NCBI RefSeq assembly: GCF_000243395.2
Contig: NZ_CM001484.1
Location: 1,227,568 to 1,291,567, forward strand
From: Saccharomonospora glauca K62
Lineage (GTDB): Bacteria; Actinomycetota; Actinomycetes; Mycobacteriales; Pseudonocardiaceae
Length of the DNA: 64,000 bases
Reading direction: 5' to 3'
The notes under the pieces were generated by a model that searched no databases, was not told the DNA's origin, and saw nothing but the letters and a program-made list of their open reading frames with translations. Of the stretch, positions 28,013 through 38,041 are shown one piece after another. The position numbers and the translations under genes are program-made. The number at the start of each line of letters is the position of its first letter. The stretch's first letter is position 1.

Positions 28013-29029
28013 TCAGGCCGAGGTCTCCCCCTTGCGCATCCGGTCGGCGTAGACGGCGACGAGGATGACGCAACCGAGGATGACGTTCTGCCATTCCTGC
28101 GGGATGGACATGATCTGAAGTCCGTTGTTGAGCACCGAGATGATCAGCGCGCCGATCAACGTTCCGAGGATCGAGCCCTTGCCGCCGGACAACGACGTCC
28201 CGCCGATGACGACGGCGGCGATGGCCTGCAGCTCGTACCCCATGCCGGTCGCGGGCTGGGCGGAACCGAGCCGTGCGGAGATCAGCACACCGGCCAAACC
28301 GGTGAACAGCCCCGCGAAGGCGTAGATGGCGATCTTCCAGCGGCGCACGTCGATCCCCGACAACGCCGTGGCCTCCTCGTTGCTGCCGATCGAGTACGTG
28401 TAGCGGCCGAGGACGCTACGGGTCAACAACACACCGGCGACGATCGCCACCACGATGAGGACGAGCACCGCGTTCGGGAAGTCGACGCCGGGAATCAGGT
28501 TGCCTCGGGAGATGTCCACGTAGCCGGGGACGTCGTTGAAGTAGATCGGCGCGCTGTCGGACAGCACCAGCGCGAGCCCCTCGGCCACCAGCATCATGGC
28601 GAGCGTGGCGATGAACGGTGGGATCTTGAGGAACGCGATGTTGAGTCCGTTCACCAGACCGACGAGTCCACCGAACAGCACCGCGCCCAGCACACCGAGC
28701 GGCAGCGGCAGCCCGAGGTGGACGAGGAACACGCCCGACATCACCGCGCACAACGCCATGCCCGTGCCGATGGACAGGTCGATACCACCCGTGATGATGA
28801 CGAACGTGGTCCCGATGGCCAGCGTGCCGATCACGACGGTCGAGAACAGGATCGCGGTGAAGTTGTCGTACGTGAAGAAGTAGGGGCTCGCGATCGAGAA
28901 GAACACGTAGATCACGATGAGGCTGGCGAACGCGAGTAGTTGTTGCAGCCTGTTCCTCACCAGCTCCTTGACGCCGTTCGCGGAGCCACCGTCCGATGTG
29001 CTCGCCCGGTGCGGTTTGACCGTGGTCAT
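28013..29029 (-). CDS. Sugar ABC transporter permease (RbsC-like)
   Basis: A 338-residue integral membrane protein with about eight to ten helices. Seen: the ribose-class permease pattern [60 protein letters not shown] (EAA-like coupling helix) and [23 protein letters not shown] at 29029 overlaps the ATPase stop (ATGA). Longer upstream open frame is shadow. Confidence 0.9.
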   Translation of the reverse strand: MTTVKPHRASTSDGGSANGVKELVRNRLQQLLAFASLIVIYVFFSIASPYFFTYDNFTAILFSTVVIGTLAIGTTFVIITGGIDLSIGTGMALCAVMSGVFLVHLGLPLPLGVLGAVLFGGLVGLVNGLNIAFLKIPPFIATLAMMLVAEGLALVLSDSAPIYFNDVPGYVDISRGNLIPGVDFPNAVLVLIVVAIVAGVLLTRSVLGRYTYSIGSNEEATALSGIDVRRWKIAIYAFAGLFTGLAGVLISARLGSAQPATGMGYELQAIAAVVIGGTSLSGGKGSILGTLIGALIISVLNNGLQIMSIPQEWQNVILGCVILVAVYADRMRKGETSA

Positions 29030-30603
29030 CGCTGTCCCGCCTCTTTCTCGGCCTCGTCGCCGACCGCGTCCCCCTCGGGGCGCAGCGTGGCGTAGTGCAT
29101 GATGTTTTCCTGGGTCGCCTCGTCCCCGTCGAGGACGCCGGTCAGTCGTCCCTCGCTCATCACCGCGACCCGGTGAGACATGCGGAGGATCTCGGGAAGT
29201 TCCGACGAGATCATGATGATCGACTTCCCCTCGGCGGCGAGGTCGTTCAACAACGTGTAGATCTCGTCCTTCGCGCCGACGTCGATGCCTCGGGTGGGCT
29301 CGTCGAAGATCAGCACGTCGCAGTCGGTGACCAGCCACTTCGCGATGACGACCTTCTGCTGGTTGCCGCCCGACAGGTACTTGGTGATCTGGTCGATCGA
29401 CGGGGTCTTGATCCTCAGCAGCTCGACGTGGCGGCGCGCGGTCTCGCGGACCTCGCGGTCGCGCACGAAGCCGGACGCGGAGAACGACCGGCTCAGTGAG
29501 CTCAGCGCGATGTTCGCCTTCACGTCGTGGTCGAGCAGCAGCCCGAACCGTTTGCGGTCCTCGGACAGGTAGCCGATGCCGAGCCGGGCGGCGTCGGCGG
29601 GCCGTCGGATGCGGACGCGCCTGCCGTGCAGCGTCACGGTGCCCGACGTGATCGGGTCGGCGCCGACGAGCGCCCTCGCCACCTCGGTGCGGCCCGCTCC
29701 CATCAGGCCCGCGAACCCGAGGATCTCGCCGCGTCGCAGCTCGAAGCTCACGTCGCGCAGCAGCGTCTTGGTGGACAGGCCGCGGACCTGTAGGACGACC
29801 TCCCGGTCGGCGCGCACGTTCACCGGCTTGGCGTCCGTGTCGAGCGAGCGGCCCACCATTCGCGCGATGATCTCGGAGGTCGTCGTGGTGGCGGCGGCGA
29901 CCGTGTCGATGTACGTGCCGTCGCGGATCACCGTGACGCGGTCGCAGATCCGCTTGATCTCCTCCATGCGGTGGGAGATGTAGACGGCACCGGTCCCCGG
30001 CCTCACGAACCGGCGGATCAACTCGTGCAGGGTGGCGACTTCCTTGTCGTTCAGGGCGGCCGTCGGTTCGTCCAGGATCAGGACCTTCGGGTCGTACGAC
30101 AGGGCTTTGGCGATTTCCACCATTTGTGCCCTGGCCACCGTGAGGTCGCCGACGACGGCCCTCGGGTCCAGGGGCAGGTGCAGCCGGTCCAGCAGCTCGG
30201 CCGCCTCCCGGTTGAGTCTGCGCTCGTCGAGGAAAAAGCCCGCTCTGCGGGGTTCCCGGCCGATGAAGATGTTCTGGGCCACGGTCAGGTGTGGCACCAG
30301 GTTGAGTTCCTGGTGAATGATGCTGATGCCCGCTGCCGTCGCCTCGCGCGGGTTGGCGGCCCGGTAGGGGCGACCGTCGAGGAAGAATTCACCGGCGTCG
30401 GGTTTCTCGATGCCCGACAGCAGTTTCATCAACGTGGACTTGCCCGCGCCGTTCTCGCCGACGAGCGCCAGCACCTCGCCCGACCGCAGTTCGAGTCGCA
30501 TGTCGTTCAGCGCCCGGACGCCGGGGAAGCTCTTGCTGACCCCCTCGACCCGCAACAACGTCGGATGCGGGACCTCGGCTTCCGAGGTGGCCGTATCGCT
30601 CAT
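29026..30603 (-). CDS. Sugar ABC transporter ATP-binding protein (RbsA-like, two ABC domains)
   Basis: A 525-residue tandem ATPase that drives import. Seen: first domain with Walker A GENGAGKS at 49-56, the degenerate signature [15 protein letters not shown] and Walker [12 protein letters not shown]; second domain with the non-canonical P-loop [15 protein letters not shown], signature [15 protein letters not shown] and Walker [17 protein letters not shown]. The first signature lacks LSGG and the second P-loop lacks GKT, both normal for this class. Overlaps the permease start; the lactonase gene stops three bases upstream. Confidence 0.92.
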   Translation of the reverse strand: MSDTATSEAEVPHPTLLRVEGVSKSFPGVRALNDMRLELRSGEVLALVGENGAGKSTLMKLLSGIEKPDAGEFFLDGRPYRAANPREATAAGISIIHQELNLVPHLTVAQNIFIGREPRRAGFFLDERRLNREAAELLDRLHLPLDPRAVVGDLTVARAQMVEIAKALSYDPKVLILDEPTAALNDKEVATLHELIRRFVRPGTGAVYISHRMEEIKRICDRVTVIRDGTYIDTVAAATTTTSEIIARMVGRSLDTDAKPVNVRADREVVLQVRGLSTKTLLRDVSFELRRGEILGFAGLMGAGRTEVARALVGADPITSGTVTLHGRRVRIRRPADAARLGIGYLSEDRKRFGLLLDHDVKANIALSSLSRSFSASGFVRDREVRETARRHVELLRIKTPSIDQITKYLSGGNQQKVVIAKWLVTDCDVLIFDEPTRGIDVGAKDEIYTLLNDLAAEGKSIIMISSELPEILRMSHRVAVMSEGRLTGVLDGDEATQENIMHYATLRPEGDAVGDEAEKEAGQR

Positions 30604-30606
30604 GCC

Positions 30607-31494
30607 TCACGCTCCTTTGCGTGCGGAACGGTCGAGTCGGTAGACGGTCCGCGCCGTTCGGCCGAGCACGGCGGCCCGTTCGTCCGGGCCGAGTTCGGCC
30701 ACCAGTTCGGCCGTGACCTCCCACATCGGCCGGTAACCGCCGTGCGGCAGGGTCATCGGCCAGTCGCCTCCGTAGAGGAGGCGGTCGGGTCCGAAGGCCT
30801 CCAATGCCGTCTCCCATGCCGGACGCAGGGCGGCCACGGTCACCTCCCGGCCCGGAGCTTGCAGACCCGAGACCTTGGCCACGGTGTTGGGTCTTCGGGC
30901 CAGTTCGACGACGAGTCCCCGCCACCGCGCGAAGTCGGTGGCGTCGGCGGGCGGCTTACCGAGGTGGTCGAGCACGATGCGCAGCTCGGGCAGGGCGTCG
31001 GCCAGTTCCACGGTGGCACGCAGGTGCCGAGGCCAGGCGTCGGGGACGTCGAAGGGCAGTCCGCGGTCGGCCAGCTCCCTCAGCGAAGCCCGCACCGTCG
31101 GCAGGGACAGGAAGTCGTCCCGGGGGTCGTCGTGCACCAGGTGCCGCACTCCGGAGAACGCCGGATGCTCGCACAAGCGGTCGAGCTGTTTGCGGGCGCG
31201 ACCCGGATCGTCCAGCTTCACCCAGCCCACCACACCGACGATCCACGGATGCGCGTCGGCTCGCGCGAGCATGAACTCGGTGTCCCGTTCGGAGTCCTCC
31301 GCCTGCACGAGTACCGCGTGGTCGATCCCGGCGGCGTCCAATTCGGCACGGGCCCGTTCCGCTGTCATGGTGGTGCGCAGGGGACTTCCCTCGGGAATCC
31401 AGTCGTAGGAACTGACGGAAAGATCCCAAAGGTGTAGATGCGCATCGACGGCGCGAATCCCCGAGAACCGGGACGGCGAAGACGACACTGTCAT
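30607..31494 (-). CDS. Amidohydrolase, L-fuconolactone hydrolase-like
   Basis: A 295-residue TIM-barrel hydrolase of the amidohydrolase_2 branch. Seen: the metal-site start VDAHLHLWD (about 15-23), DHAVLVQAEDSERDTEF, VSGLQAPGREV, LDHLGKP and the barrel-end LLYGGDWPMTL. This pattern is that of fuconolactonases that open L-fucono-1,5-lactone (and also 6-deoxy-galactono-lactones). Sits between the aldo/keto reductase (ATGA overlap) and ATPase genes in a fucose-type catabolic operon, which fixes the likely reaction: step two of the pathway. The exact lactone is inferred. Confidence 0.85.
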   Translation of the reverse strand: MTVSSSPSRFSGIRAVDAHLHLWDLSVSSYDWIPEGSPLRTTMTAERARAELDAAGIDHAVLVQAEDSERDTEFMLARADAHPWIVGVVGWVKLDDPGRARKQLDRLCEHPAFSGVRHLVHDDPRDDFLSLPTVRASLRELADRGLPFDVPDAWPRHLRATVELADALPELRIVLDHLGKPPADATDFARWRGLVVELARRPNTVAKVSGLQAPGREVTVAALRPAWETALEAFGPDRLLYGGDWPMTLPHGGYRPMWEVTAELVAELGPDERAAVLGRTARTVYRLDRSARKGA

Positions 31495-32462
31495 AGCCGG
31501 GTCAGTCCTTTGTCTCGCAGGGCGGCCCACAGTCCCTCGGGGACGGGAGCCGTCATGCGGTCGGCGTTGTCTCGAATCTGGTCGGGAGTGGCCGAGCCGG
31601 CCACGACTGTACGCACAGAAGGGTGGATGAGGGAATAGCGAAGCGCGGCGGTCGGGAGATCCACGCCGAATTCGGCGCACACCGCCGCGATGGCGCGGGC
31701 TCGCTCCAGCACCTCCGGCGGCACGGGGCCGTACTCGTAACGGCTGGTCTCGTCGGGACTGGAGCTGGTGAGCACGCCGGAGTTGAACACGGCGGCGCTC
31801 ACCACGCCGATTCCTCGGGCGCGGCACTCCGGCAACACGGCCTCGGCCGCCGATTGGTCCAACAGGGTGAAGCGGCCCGCCACCATCAACAGGTCGGGCA
31901 CGCCCGTGCGGGCCGAGGCCAGCAGCGCCGGGGTCGACTTCGAACCCACTCCCACGGCGGAGACCACGCCCTCGTCCCGCAGCGCGGCGAGCGCGTCGAG
32001 CCCGGACGTGAGAGCGGCGTCCAACGCGTCGGGAGCGCCCTCCTCGGGATCATGCAGGTACAGCACGTCCACGGAGTCGAGACCCAGTCGCCGCAGGGAG
32101 TCCTCCAGGGAACGACGTACGCCGTCGGCGGAGAAGTCCCACACCCGGCGGTGGTCCGCGGGGACGAGGAAGTGGTTCTCGATGTCGAGTGCCCCGGTGC
32201 CGGGTACGGGTTCCAGCAGCCTGCCGACCTTGGTGGAGACCACGAACTCGTCCCGCGGTTTGGTGGCGAGGAACGCGCCCAGCCTGCGTTCGGACAACCC
32301 GAGCCCGTAGTGCGGGGCGGTGTCGAAGTAGCGGACGCCGCACTCCCAGGCCGTCTCCAGGACGGCCCAGGCCTGCTCGTCGGTCATGCGCTCGTACAGG
32401 TTGCCGAGGTTGGCGGCTCCGAGCGACAGCGGTGGAAACTCCGGCGGCGTTCGCTTAGCCAT
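31491..32462 (-). CDS. Aldo/keto reductase, L-fucose (D-threo-aldose) 1-dehydrogenase-like
   Basis: A 323-residue (alpha/beta)8 oxidoreductase that would oxidise L-fucose at C1 to the lactone using NAD(P). Seen: [37 protein letters not shown] (catalytic Asp and Tyr of the AKR tetrad), [14 protein letters not shown], and the cofactor region [18 protein letters not shown]. This N-terminal [13 protein letters not shown] pattern is the threo-aldose dehydrogenase type. The ATG at 32462 lies eight bases inside the end of the dehydratase gene, so translation is coupled. Step one of the pathway. Confidence 0.87.
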   Translation of the reverse strand: MAKRTPPEFPPLSLGAANLGNLYERMTDEQAWAVLETAWECGVRYFDTAPHYGLGLSERRLGAFLATKPRDEFVVSTKVGRLLEPVPGTGALDIENHFLVPADHRRVWDFSADGVRRSLEDSLRRLGLDSVDVLYLHDPEEGAPDALDAALTSGLDALAALRDEGVVSAVGVGSKSTPALLASARTGVPDLLMVAGRFTLLDQSAAEAVLPECRARGIGVVSAAVFNSGVLTSSSPDETSRYEYGPVPPEVLERARAIAAVCAEFGVDLPTAALRYSLIHPSVRTVVAGSATPDQIRDNADRMTAPVPEGLWAALRDKGLTRL

Positions 32463-33732
32463 GCGCGTACTCCCGCAGCGACTCCGGGAACATCTCGGTG
32501 CTCGCTCCGGGAGTCGTGGGAGCGACGTAACGGCCGTCGCGCACGACCACCGGGTCGACGAAGTGCTCGTGCAGGTGGTCGACGAACTCCACGACCCGGC
32601 CCTCGACGCTGCCGGAGACCGCCACGTAGTCGAACATCGCGAGGTGCTGGACGGCCTCGCACAGGCCCACCCCACCGGCGTGCGGGCACACGGGCACGCC
32701 GAACTTCGCCGCCAGCAGCAGGATCGCGATGTTCTCGTTCACGCCGGCCACGCGGGTGGCGTCGAGCTGCAGCACCCGGATCGCGTCGGCCTGGAGGTAC
32801 TGCTTGAACAGCACGCGGTTGGCGATGTGTTCGCCGCCGGCCACGGGAATCGGTGCCACGGCCTTGGCGATCGCGGCGTGGGCGAGCAGGTCGTCCGGGC
32901 TGGTCGGCTCCTCGATCCACGCGATGTCGAACGGCTCCAGCGCCTTGATCCACCGCACCGCCTCGGCGACGTCCCAACGTTGGTTGGCGTCCACCGCGAT
33001 GCGCACGTCCGGCCCGCACACCTCGCGGGCGATTCGCAACCGGCGGAGGTCGTCGTCGAGGTTCGCGCCGACCTTGAGCTTGATCTGGGTGAATCCGTCG
33101 GCGACCGCCCGGCGGCACAGTCGCCTCAGCTTGTCGTCGTCGTAGCCGAGCCAGCCGGGCGTGGTGGTGTAGGCCGGGTAACCGTGTTCGAGCAGGTCGC
33201 GTTCCCGCTCCGCGCGGCCCGGCTCGGCGGCCCGCAGGAGGGCGAGGGCCTCGTCGCGGGTGAGGGCGTCGGTGAGGTAGCGGAAGTCCACCAGGTCGAC
33301 GAGTTCCTCGGGGCTCAGCGACGCGAGTAACCGCCACAGCGGTTTGCCCTCGCGCTTGGCTCTCAGGTCCCACAGCGCGTTGACCACCGCGCCGATGGCC
33401 ATGTGCATGACCCCCTTCTCGGGACCGAGCCAGCGTAGTTGCGAGTCGTGCACGAGTTCCCGCCATACGCCGCCGAGGTCGGCGAGGGTGGCGTCGACGT
33501 CGCGGCCGACCAGGTGCGGCTCCAACGCCCGCACCGCCGCCACCTGGACGTCGTTGCCCCTGCCGATGGTGAACACGAAGCCGTGGCCCGACAGTCCGTC
33601 GTCGGCGTCGGTGACCACACGGACGTAGCTCGCCGAGTAGTCCGGGTCGGGGTTCATGGCGTCCGAACCGTCCAGGGTTCGGGACGTCGGGAAGCGCACG
33701 TCGTGGGTGTGCAAGGCCAGAATGCGCGCCAC
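32455..33732 (-). CDS. L-fuconate dehydratase (enolase superfamily)
   Basis: A 425-residue enzyme that dehydrates L-fuconate to 2-keto-3-deoxy-L-fuconate. Seen: base motif KLK (K218, K220), magnesium ligands D248 (VDANQRW), E274 (IEEP) and E301 (GGEH), catalytic His351 in [12 protein letters not shown] and FDYVAVSGS; the last two blocks are those of fuconate dehydratase rather than mandelate racemase or galactonate dehydratase. First gene of the main leftward operon. The GTG at 33732 has only a weak ribosome-binding site; the promoter and operator at 33771-33800 lie 39 bases upstream. Confidence 0.92.
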   Translation of the reverse strand: MARILALHTHDVRFPTSRTLDGSDAMNPDPDYSASYVRVVTDADDGLSGHGFVFTIGRGNDVQVAAVRALEPHLVGRDVDATLADLGGVWRELVHDSQLRWLGPEKGVMHMAIGAVVNALWDLRAKREGKPLWRLLASLSPEELVDLVDFRYLTDALTRDEALALLRAAEPGRAERERDLLEHGYPAYTTTPGWLGYDDDKLRRLCRRAVADGFTQIKLKVGANLDDDLRRLRIAREVCGPDVRIAVDANQRWDVAEAVRWIKALEPFDIAWIEEPTSPDDLLAHAAIAKAVAPIPVAGGEHIANRVLFKQYLQADAIRVLQLDATRVAGVNENIAILLLAAKFGVPVCPHAGGVGLCEAVQHLAMFDYVAVSGSVEGRVVEFVDHLHEHFVDPVVVRDGRYVAPTTPGASTEMFPESLREYAHG

Positions 33733-33770
33733 GGAAGCTACCGCCTTCGTTGTGGGGGTGACTGCGGCGA

Positions 33771-33800
33771 ACGATAGACATCCGATGTATTGAGGGTCAA
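33771..33800 (-). promoter_or_regulatory. Promoter with operator for the fucose operon
   Basis: On the minus strand: -35 TTGACC (33800-33795), an 18-base spacer, -10 TATCGT (33776-33771). Within the spacer is the 11-base inverted repeat ACATCGGATGT (33788-33778), which reads as ACATCCGATGT on the plus strand. A near copy, ACATCCGATCT, stands at 40837-40847 before the mutarotase gene. A bound repressor would block the promoter directly. The regulator is most likely the FadR-type protein at 39730-40437 (inferred). Confidence 0.75.
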
Positions 33801-33887
33801 GACTTTCCTTCTTTGCGATCAACCGCCAATATGAAGGCTGTCCTGGAATGAAGCCGGAACAAAGACCCGATCATTGAGGAGTCGCAC

Positions 33888-34748
33888 GTGAAGTTCGCCC
33901 GCCTCGGCCCCGTCGGCGCCGAGAGGCCCGTCGTGCTCGACGGTGACACCGCCCATGACCTCAGCGTCCTGACGTCCGACATCGACGGTGAGTTCCTCTC
34001 CTCGGGAGGCGTCGAGCGCGCCGCCGAGGCGCTGGCGGCGGGACGGCTGCCCGTGTTGGACGGGTATGCCGACGCCCGTGTCGGCTCGCCCATCGCCCGC
34101 CCCGGCGCCGTGATCTGTGTCGGGATGAACTACGCCGCCCACGCCGCCGAGTCCGGTTCCCCGCCCCCGGAGACCCCGATCCTCTTCCTCAAGACCCCCA
34201 ACACCGTCGTCGGCCCCCACGACGAGGTGACGATCCCGCCGGGCAGCGAACGCACGGACTGGGAGGTCGAACTCGGCGTGGTGATCGGCAAACGAGCGTC
34301 CTATCTGGACTCGCCGGAGCGGTCGCGCGAGCACGTCGCCGGGTTCGTCGTCGCCAACGACGTCTCGGAGCGGCAACACCAGCTCGTCGACTCCGGGGGA
34401 CAGTGGAGCAAGGGCAAGTGCGCGCCGGGGTTCAATCCCGTCGGGCCGTGGCTGGTGACGGCCGACGAGGTGGACCACACCGACCTGCGGCTGCGGAGCT
34501 GGGTCAACGGCGAGCCGAGGCAGGACTCCACGACCGCCGACATGATCTTCGGGGTGGACTACCTCGTGTGGCACATCAGCCAGTACATGGCGTTGGAGCC
34601 CGGTGACCTGCTGATGACGGGAACGCCCGAGGGCGTCGCTCTCTCCGGCCGGTTCCCGTACCTCTCCGACGGCGACGTGGTGGAGCTGGAGATCGAAGGC
34701 CTGGGAAGACAGCGGCAGACGTACCGAGCGGCGAGGAGTCGAGCATGA
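33888..34748 (+). CDS. Fumarylacetoacetate hydrolase family protein, probable 2,4-diketo-3-deoxy-L-fuconate hydrolase
   Basis: A 286-residue FAH-fold enzyme. Seen: CVGMNYAAHAAESG, FLKTPNTVVGPHDEV, metal ligands in DWEVELGVVIGKRA (Glu, Glu) and VANDVSERQHQ (Asp), WSKGKCAPGFNPVGPWLV and the closing MTGTPEGVAL. Known: in the non-phosphorylating fucose pathway a member of this family cleaves 2,4-diketo-3-deoxy-L-fuconate to pyruvate and L-lactate; that is the expected role here, divergent from the dehydratase and coupled to an SDR. GTG at 33888 follows GAGGAG. A generic acylpyruvase is the alternative. Confidence 0.85.
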   Translation: MKFARLGPVGAERPVVLDGDTAHDLSVLTSDIDGEFLSSGGVERAAEALAAGRLPVLDGYADARVGSPIARPGAVICVGMNYAAHAAESGSPPPETPILFLKTPNTVVGPHDEVTIPPGSERTDWEVELGVVIGKRASYLDSPERSREHVAGFVVANDVSERQHQLVDSGGQWSKGKCAPGFNPVGPWLVTADEVDHTDLRLRSWVNGEPRQDSTTADMIFGVDYLVWHISQYMALEPGDLLMTGTPEGVALSGRFPYLSDGDVVELEIEGLGRQRQTYRAARSRA

Positions 34749-35488
34749 CGGAGTTCGAGGGCCTGCGGGCCATCGTCACGGGCGGGGCGTCCGGTATCGG
34801 CGCGGCGGTCGCCACCGCGTTGCGGGAACGCGGAGCACGCGTGGCGGTGCTCGATCTGAACGACAGCCCCGACACCGAGGTGGTGTCCGTGCGCGCCGAC
34901 GTCAGTGACGACGCCTCGGTGCGCGGCGCCGTCGCCGAGGTCGTCGAGCGGTTCGGAGGTCTGGACATCCTCGTCAACAACGCGGGGATCGGGGCGCAGG
35001 GCACAGTCGAGGACAACGACGACGACGAGTGGCGCCGCGTGTTCGAGGTCAACGTGTTCGGCATGGTGCGTGTCAGCCGGGCCGCTCTGCCGCACCTGCG
35101 GCGCTCGCCCTCGGCGGCGATCGTGAACGTCGCCTCCATCGCAGCGACCGCGGGCCTGCCCCACCGCGCCCTCTACAGCGCCACGAAGGGCGCGGTGGCG
35201 GCGCTGACCCGCGCCATGGCCGTCGACCACCTGGCGGAGGGGGTGCGGGTGAACGCCGTCAATCCGGGAACGGCCGACACCCCGTGGATCGGGCGACTGC
35301 TGGACGCCGCCGACGACCCGGAGGCCGAACGCGAGGCCCTGCGCGCGCGGCAGCCGCACGGTCGGCTGGTGACGCCCGAGGAGGTCGCCCACGCGGTGGT
35401 CTACCTCGCGAGCCCGCTGGCGAGCTCGACCAACGGCGTGTGCCTCGCCGTCGACGGCGGGATGCAGGAGCTGCGCCCACGCAAGTGA
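34745..35488 (+). CDS. SDR oxidoreductase, probable 2-keto-3-deoxy-L-fuconate dehydrogenase
   Basis: A 247-residue classical short-chain dehydrogenase. Seen: TGGASGIG at 12-19, NNAG at 78-81, catalytic Ser131, Tyr144 and Lys148 (YSATK), and NPGTADTPWI. Overlaps the hydrolase gene by ATGA. Known: a member of this family oxidises C4 of 2-keto-3-deoxy-L-fuconate, the step between the dehydratase and the FAH-type hydrolase. With its neighbours it completes the pathway. Followed by a terminator. Confidence 0.85.
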   Translation: MTEFEGLRAIVTGGASGIGAAVATALRERGARVAVLDLNDSPDTEVVSVRADVSDDASVRGAVAEVVERFGGLDILVNNAGIGAQGTVEDNDDDEWRRVFEVNVFGMVRVSRAALPHLRRSPSAAIVNVASIAATAGLPHRALYSATKGAVAALTRAMAVDHLAEGVRVNAVNPGTADTPWIGRLLDAADDPEAEREALRARQPHGRLVTPEEVAHAVVYLASPLASSTNGVCLAVDGGMQELRPRK

Positions 35489-35491
35489 CGT

Positions 35492-35529
35492 CGTGGTGGT
35501 GCGGCGAGGCGGACCGCCGTACCACCACG
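35492..35529 (+). terminator. Hairpin terminator after the hydrolase-dehydrogenase operon
   Basis: CGTGGTGGTGCGGCG (35492-35506) pairs with CGCCGTACCACCACG (35515-35529): 15 base pairs with one G-U, loop of eight. No U-run follows, as is common in high-GC actinobacteria. It sits four bases after the SDR stop. Confidence 0.7.
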
Positions 35530-35603
35530 ATTCCACCGCAGTCTGTTCGGGCGAACGTTCCTGCGGGTGGAACTCCACCGCCTTCTCCGAGCGTCTACTG
35601 ACC

Positions 35604-35942
35604 ATGACGAACCGAGAGCGGCGCCGTTCGGGACGGATTCTCGCGCATCTCACGGCATCGGCCGTGTCCGCGGGCTCGGCCATCGTGATCAACCTGCTGA
35701 CGGAATCCGTGTCCTGGCTGTGGGTGACCCTCGTCGGCGTGTTCGTCCTGCTGAACGCCCTGGTCGCCCTGTTCTTCGAGCGGGGAGGGCGGGCCGACGA
35801 ACCGGCCGAGCCCACCGTGAGCAACGTCGTCCTCGGCCACGTCGGCGGAATCAACATCCAGGGCAGCACCGTCAGGGGGAGCATCCGGCAACGGTCGCCG
35901 GCCGACGCACCCGGAACCACGGGTGAGTCGGGGAGTTCGTGA
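35604..35942 (+). CDS. Small two-helix membrane protein with C-terminal GINIQGS motif (candidate effector)
   Basis: A 112-residue protein with no recognised family. Seen: a basic N terminus (RERRRSGR), transmembrane helix 1 (about 13-32, LAHLTASAVSAGSAIVINLL), helix 2 (about 38-57, WLWVTLVGVFVLLNALVALF), a linker and then a motif NVVLGHVGGINIQGSTVRGS at about 74-93, followed by a disordered tail. The same GINIQGS(T/K)V stands near the N terminus of the NLR-like protein encoded next (start overlaps the stop by one base). Known: in NLR-linked bacterial amyloid signalling, effector proteins end with a short motif that also begins the NLR. Inference: a membrane-acting effector triggered by its NLR partner. 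Confidence 0.62.
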   Translation: MTNRERRRSGRILAHLTASAVSAGSAIVINLLTESVSWLWVTLVGVFVLLNALVALFFERGGRADEPAEPTVSNVVLGHVGGINIQGSTVRGSIRQRSPADAPGTTGESGSS

Positions 35943-38041
35943 TGACCAACCACCTCGGCGGCGACAACGTCGGGATCAACATCCAGGGCTCCAAGGTCGA
36001 GCACGCCACCATCACCAACACCGTGGTGATCCAGCGTCCCGAGGGGCGCCCCGTGCCCGCGGAGCTACCTCGACGACCGTCGCTTTTCATCGGTCGCGCC
36101 GCCGAGCTCGCGCGGATCGAAAAACTCGCCGAGCAGGTGGGAACAGAGTCCGTCGTGGTGGTCGTCGAAGGGGCTCCGGGAGTGGGCAAGACGGGTCTGC
36201 TCCAGCACGCCGCCCACACGCTCGCTCCCCGGTTTCCCGACGGCCACCTGTATGTCGACCTCCGTTGTTACGCTCCGGGGACCTCGCCGGTGACGGCTCA
36301 CGAGGTGCTCGGGCGATTCCTCACCTCGCTCGGGGTTCCCCGAGCGGAGATCCCGGCGGGAACCGACGAGCGCGCGGCGCGGTTCCGCACCGAGGTTGCG
36401 TCGTCGCGGCTTTTGATGGTGCTCGACAACGCGGGTGATCCCGCGGTGGTTCGCGACCTCCTCCCCGGTGGGGACCACAGCATGGTCCTCATCGGCAGCA
36501 GACCGCAGTTGGCGTCGCTGGAGTCGTCCGCGCGAATATCCCTTCCGGTCCTGGGAGAGGAGGAGTCCGCCGAACTCGTCACCGGGCTCGTCGGGGAACG
36601 CGCCGAGTCCGAGCCCGCCGCGACGCGGGAACTGGCCCGGCTGTGCGGAAACCTCCCCTTGGCTCTGTGGATCGCCTGCGCGCGGTTGGTGTCCCGGCCG
36701 GCCTGGTCGGTGCGACGCTTGGTGACGGCATTGTCCGAGGAGCGGCGCAGGCTGGCCGGGTTGCAGGTCGGGGACCTGGAGATCCGTGCGGCTTTCTCGC
36801 TGTCCTACCGTGCGCTGGACCCGCTATTCGCGCGGGTCTTCCGTATCGCGGGCCTGCATCCCGGCCCCGACTGGACGGCGGAGGCGATGGCCGACACCGC
36901 CGAGCTGGAGCTCGCCGAGGCGGAGGACGCGCTCGACGGTCTGTTGTCCGCGCACCTGGTGGAGCAGGACGTCGCCGGCCGGTTCCGCTTGCACGACCTG
37001 GTCAAGCTGTTCGCCAGGGAGCGGGCCGAGGAGACGGACGGCGACGACGCCGTCCGGGCCGGTGAGAGACGGTTGGTGGACCATTTCGTCAAGCAGGCCC
37101 TCCGCTGTGACTTGTCTCTCCGAGACGAGATGCTCCTCGTCCCGAACGACCGGCTCCAGTCTCAGCGGAGTACCGCGCTCGACTGGTTCGACGCCGAGCT
37201 GGGCAACTGTTCGGAAGTGCTTCGACTGGCCGCCGAGCGGGAATGGTTCGCCGAGGCGAGCGTCCTGTCCGGGTCTCTCAGCGAGTACCTGCGGCTCCGT
37301 GGCCTGCAGGACGTCATGGAGGCCGCCTGCCGAATCAACTTGAAGGCCGCGCGAGCTCGGGGCGACCTCCACCAGCAAGTACGCGCGTTGGGCCAGCTTG
37401 CCTCCCCGGAACTGGACCGTCGCAACCCGGACCGGGCCGCCGAGCTGTTCTCCCGAGCCCGTGAGCTCAGTCGTCGTATCGGTGACGAAGATCTTGAGAT
37501 CCTCGTCATCGGGACCGAGGCGACGCTGTACACGGTGCAGGGGCGGTTGGACGCGGCAGCGAAAGCCTTCGAACGGTGCCTTGTCCACCACGTACGCCGC
37601 GACGATTTCAACGCGGCACTGCACAACCTCGGCAACGTGCTCGCGAAGAGTGAGCGCTGGGACGAGGCGATCGCCGCCTACCGGATGTGCGAGAAGCTCG
37701 CGTCGGCATTGGAGCCCAGGGTGCTGCCGACGATCTATCAGAATCTCGCCAACCTCCTCCACGACCGGGGAACCGACCCGGAGACCGCGCTGGAGTACGC
37801 ACGGCGCGCCAGGGATTTTTGCGCCGAACGAGGCGATCATCCGGGAAAGGCGGCCGCCCAGCTCGTCCTCGGGCGTATCCAACTGCGATCGGGGCACGTC
37901 GAGGACGCGGCCGAGACCTTTGCCGACGTTCGCCGCCTCAGCGGGACGATGAGAAATGCCCGAATGGAAGCGAACGCGATCGATGGCCTCGTGATGGCGG
38001 CGAGCAGCGCGGTGCCATCGCCCGTTCGCACGAACCAGTAG
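35942..38041 (+). CDS. NB-ARC/TPR NLR-like protein with N-terminal amyloid-type motif
   Basis: A 699-residue STAND ATPase. Seen: N-terminal HLGGDNVGINIQGSKV (4-19), NB-ARC domain with Walker A GAPGVGKT at 77-84, Walker B LMVLDN (Asp162), sensor MVLIGSR, GLPL-type CGNLPLAL and MHD-like LHD, a winged helix, then a C-terminal TPR-like superhelix (about 400-690; GNVLAKSERWDEAIAAY, NLANLLHDRGTDPETALEYA). Known: such proteins sense a cue via the TPRs, oligomerise with ATP and switch on an effector. Its ATG overlaps the stop of the small membrane-protein gene. The last about 15 residues look like read-through into a foreign junction (see below). Alternative: an SARP-like regulator without DNA-binding domain. 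Confidence 0.85.
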   Translation: MTNHLGGDNVGINIQGSKVEHATITNTVVIQRPEGRPVPAELPRRPSLFIGRAAELARIEKLAEQVGTESVVVVVEGAPGVGKTGLLQHAAHTLAPRFPDGHLYVDLRCYAPGTSPVTAHEVLGRFLTSLGVPRAEIPAGTDERAARFRTEVASSRLLMVLDNAGDPAVVRDLLPGGDHSMVLIGSRPQLASLESSARISLPVLGEEESAELVTGLVGERAESEPAATRELARLCGNLPLALWIACARLVSRPAWSVRRLVTALSEERRRLAGLQVGDLEIRAAFSLSYRALDPLFARVFRIAGLHPGPDWTAEAMADTAELELAEAEDALDGLLSAHLVEQDVAGRFRLHDLVKLFARERAEETDGDDAVRAGERRLVDHFVKQALRCDLSLRDEMLLVPNDRLQSQRSTALDWFDAELGNCSEVLRLAAEREWFAEASVLSGSLSEYLRLRGLQDVMEAACRINLKAARARGDLHQQVRALGQLASPELDRRNPDRAAELFSRARELSRRIGDEDLEILVIGTEATLYTVQGRLDAAAKAFERCLVHHVRRDDFNAALHNLGNVLAKSERWDEAIAAYRMCEKLASALEPRVLPTIYQNLANLLHDRGTDPETALEYARRARDFCAERGDHPGKAAAQLVLGRIQLRSGHVEDAAETFADVRRLSGTMRNARMEANAIDGLVMAASSAVPSPVRTNQ

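Noticed and set aside
27146-28939. A 597-codon rightward frame across the sugar-binding and permease genes
   Set aside because: Antisense shadow: repetitive His/Asp/Gly/Arg content, no motif, and the opposite strand holds a lipobox protein and permease.
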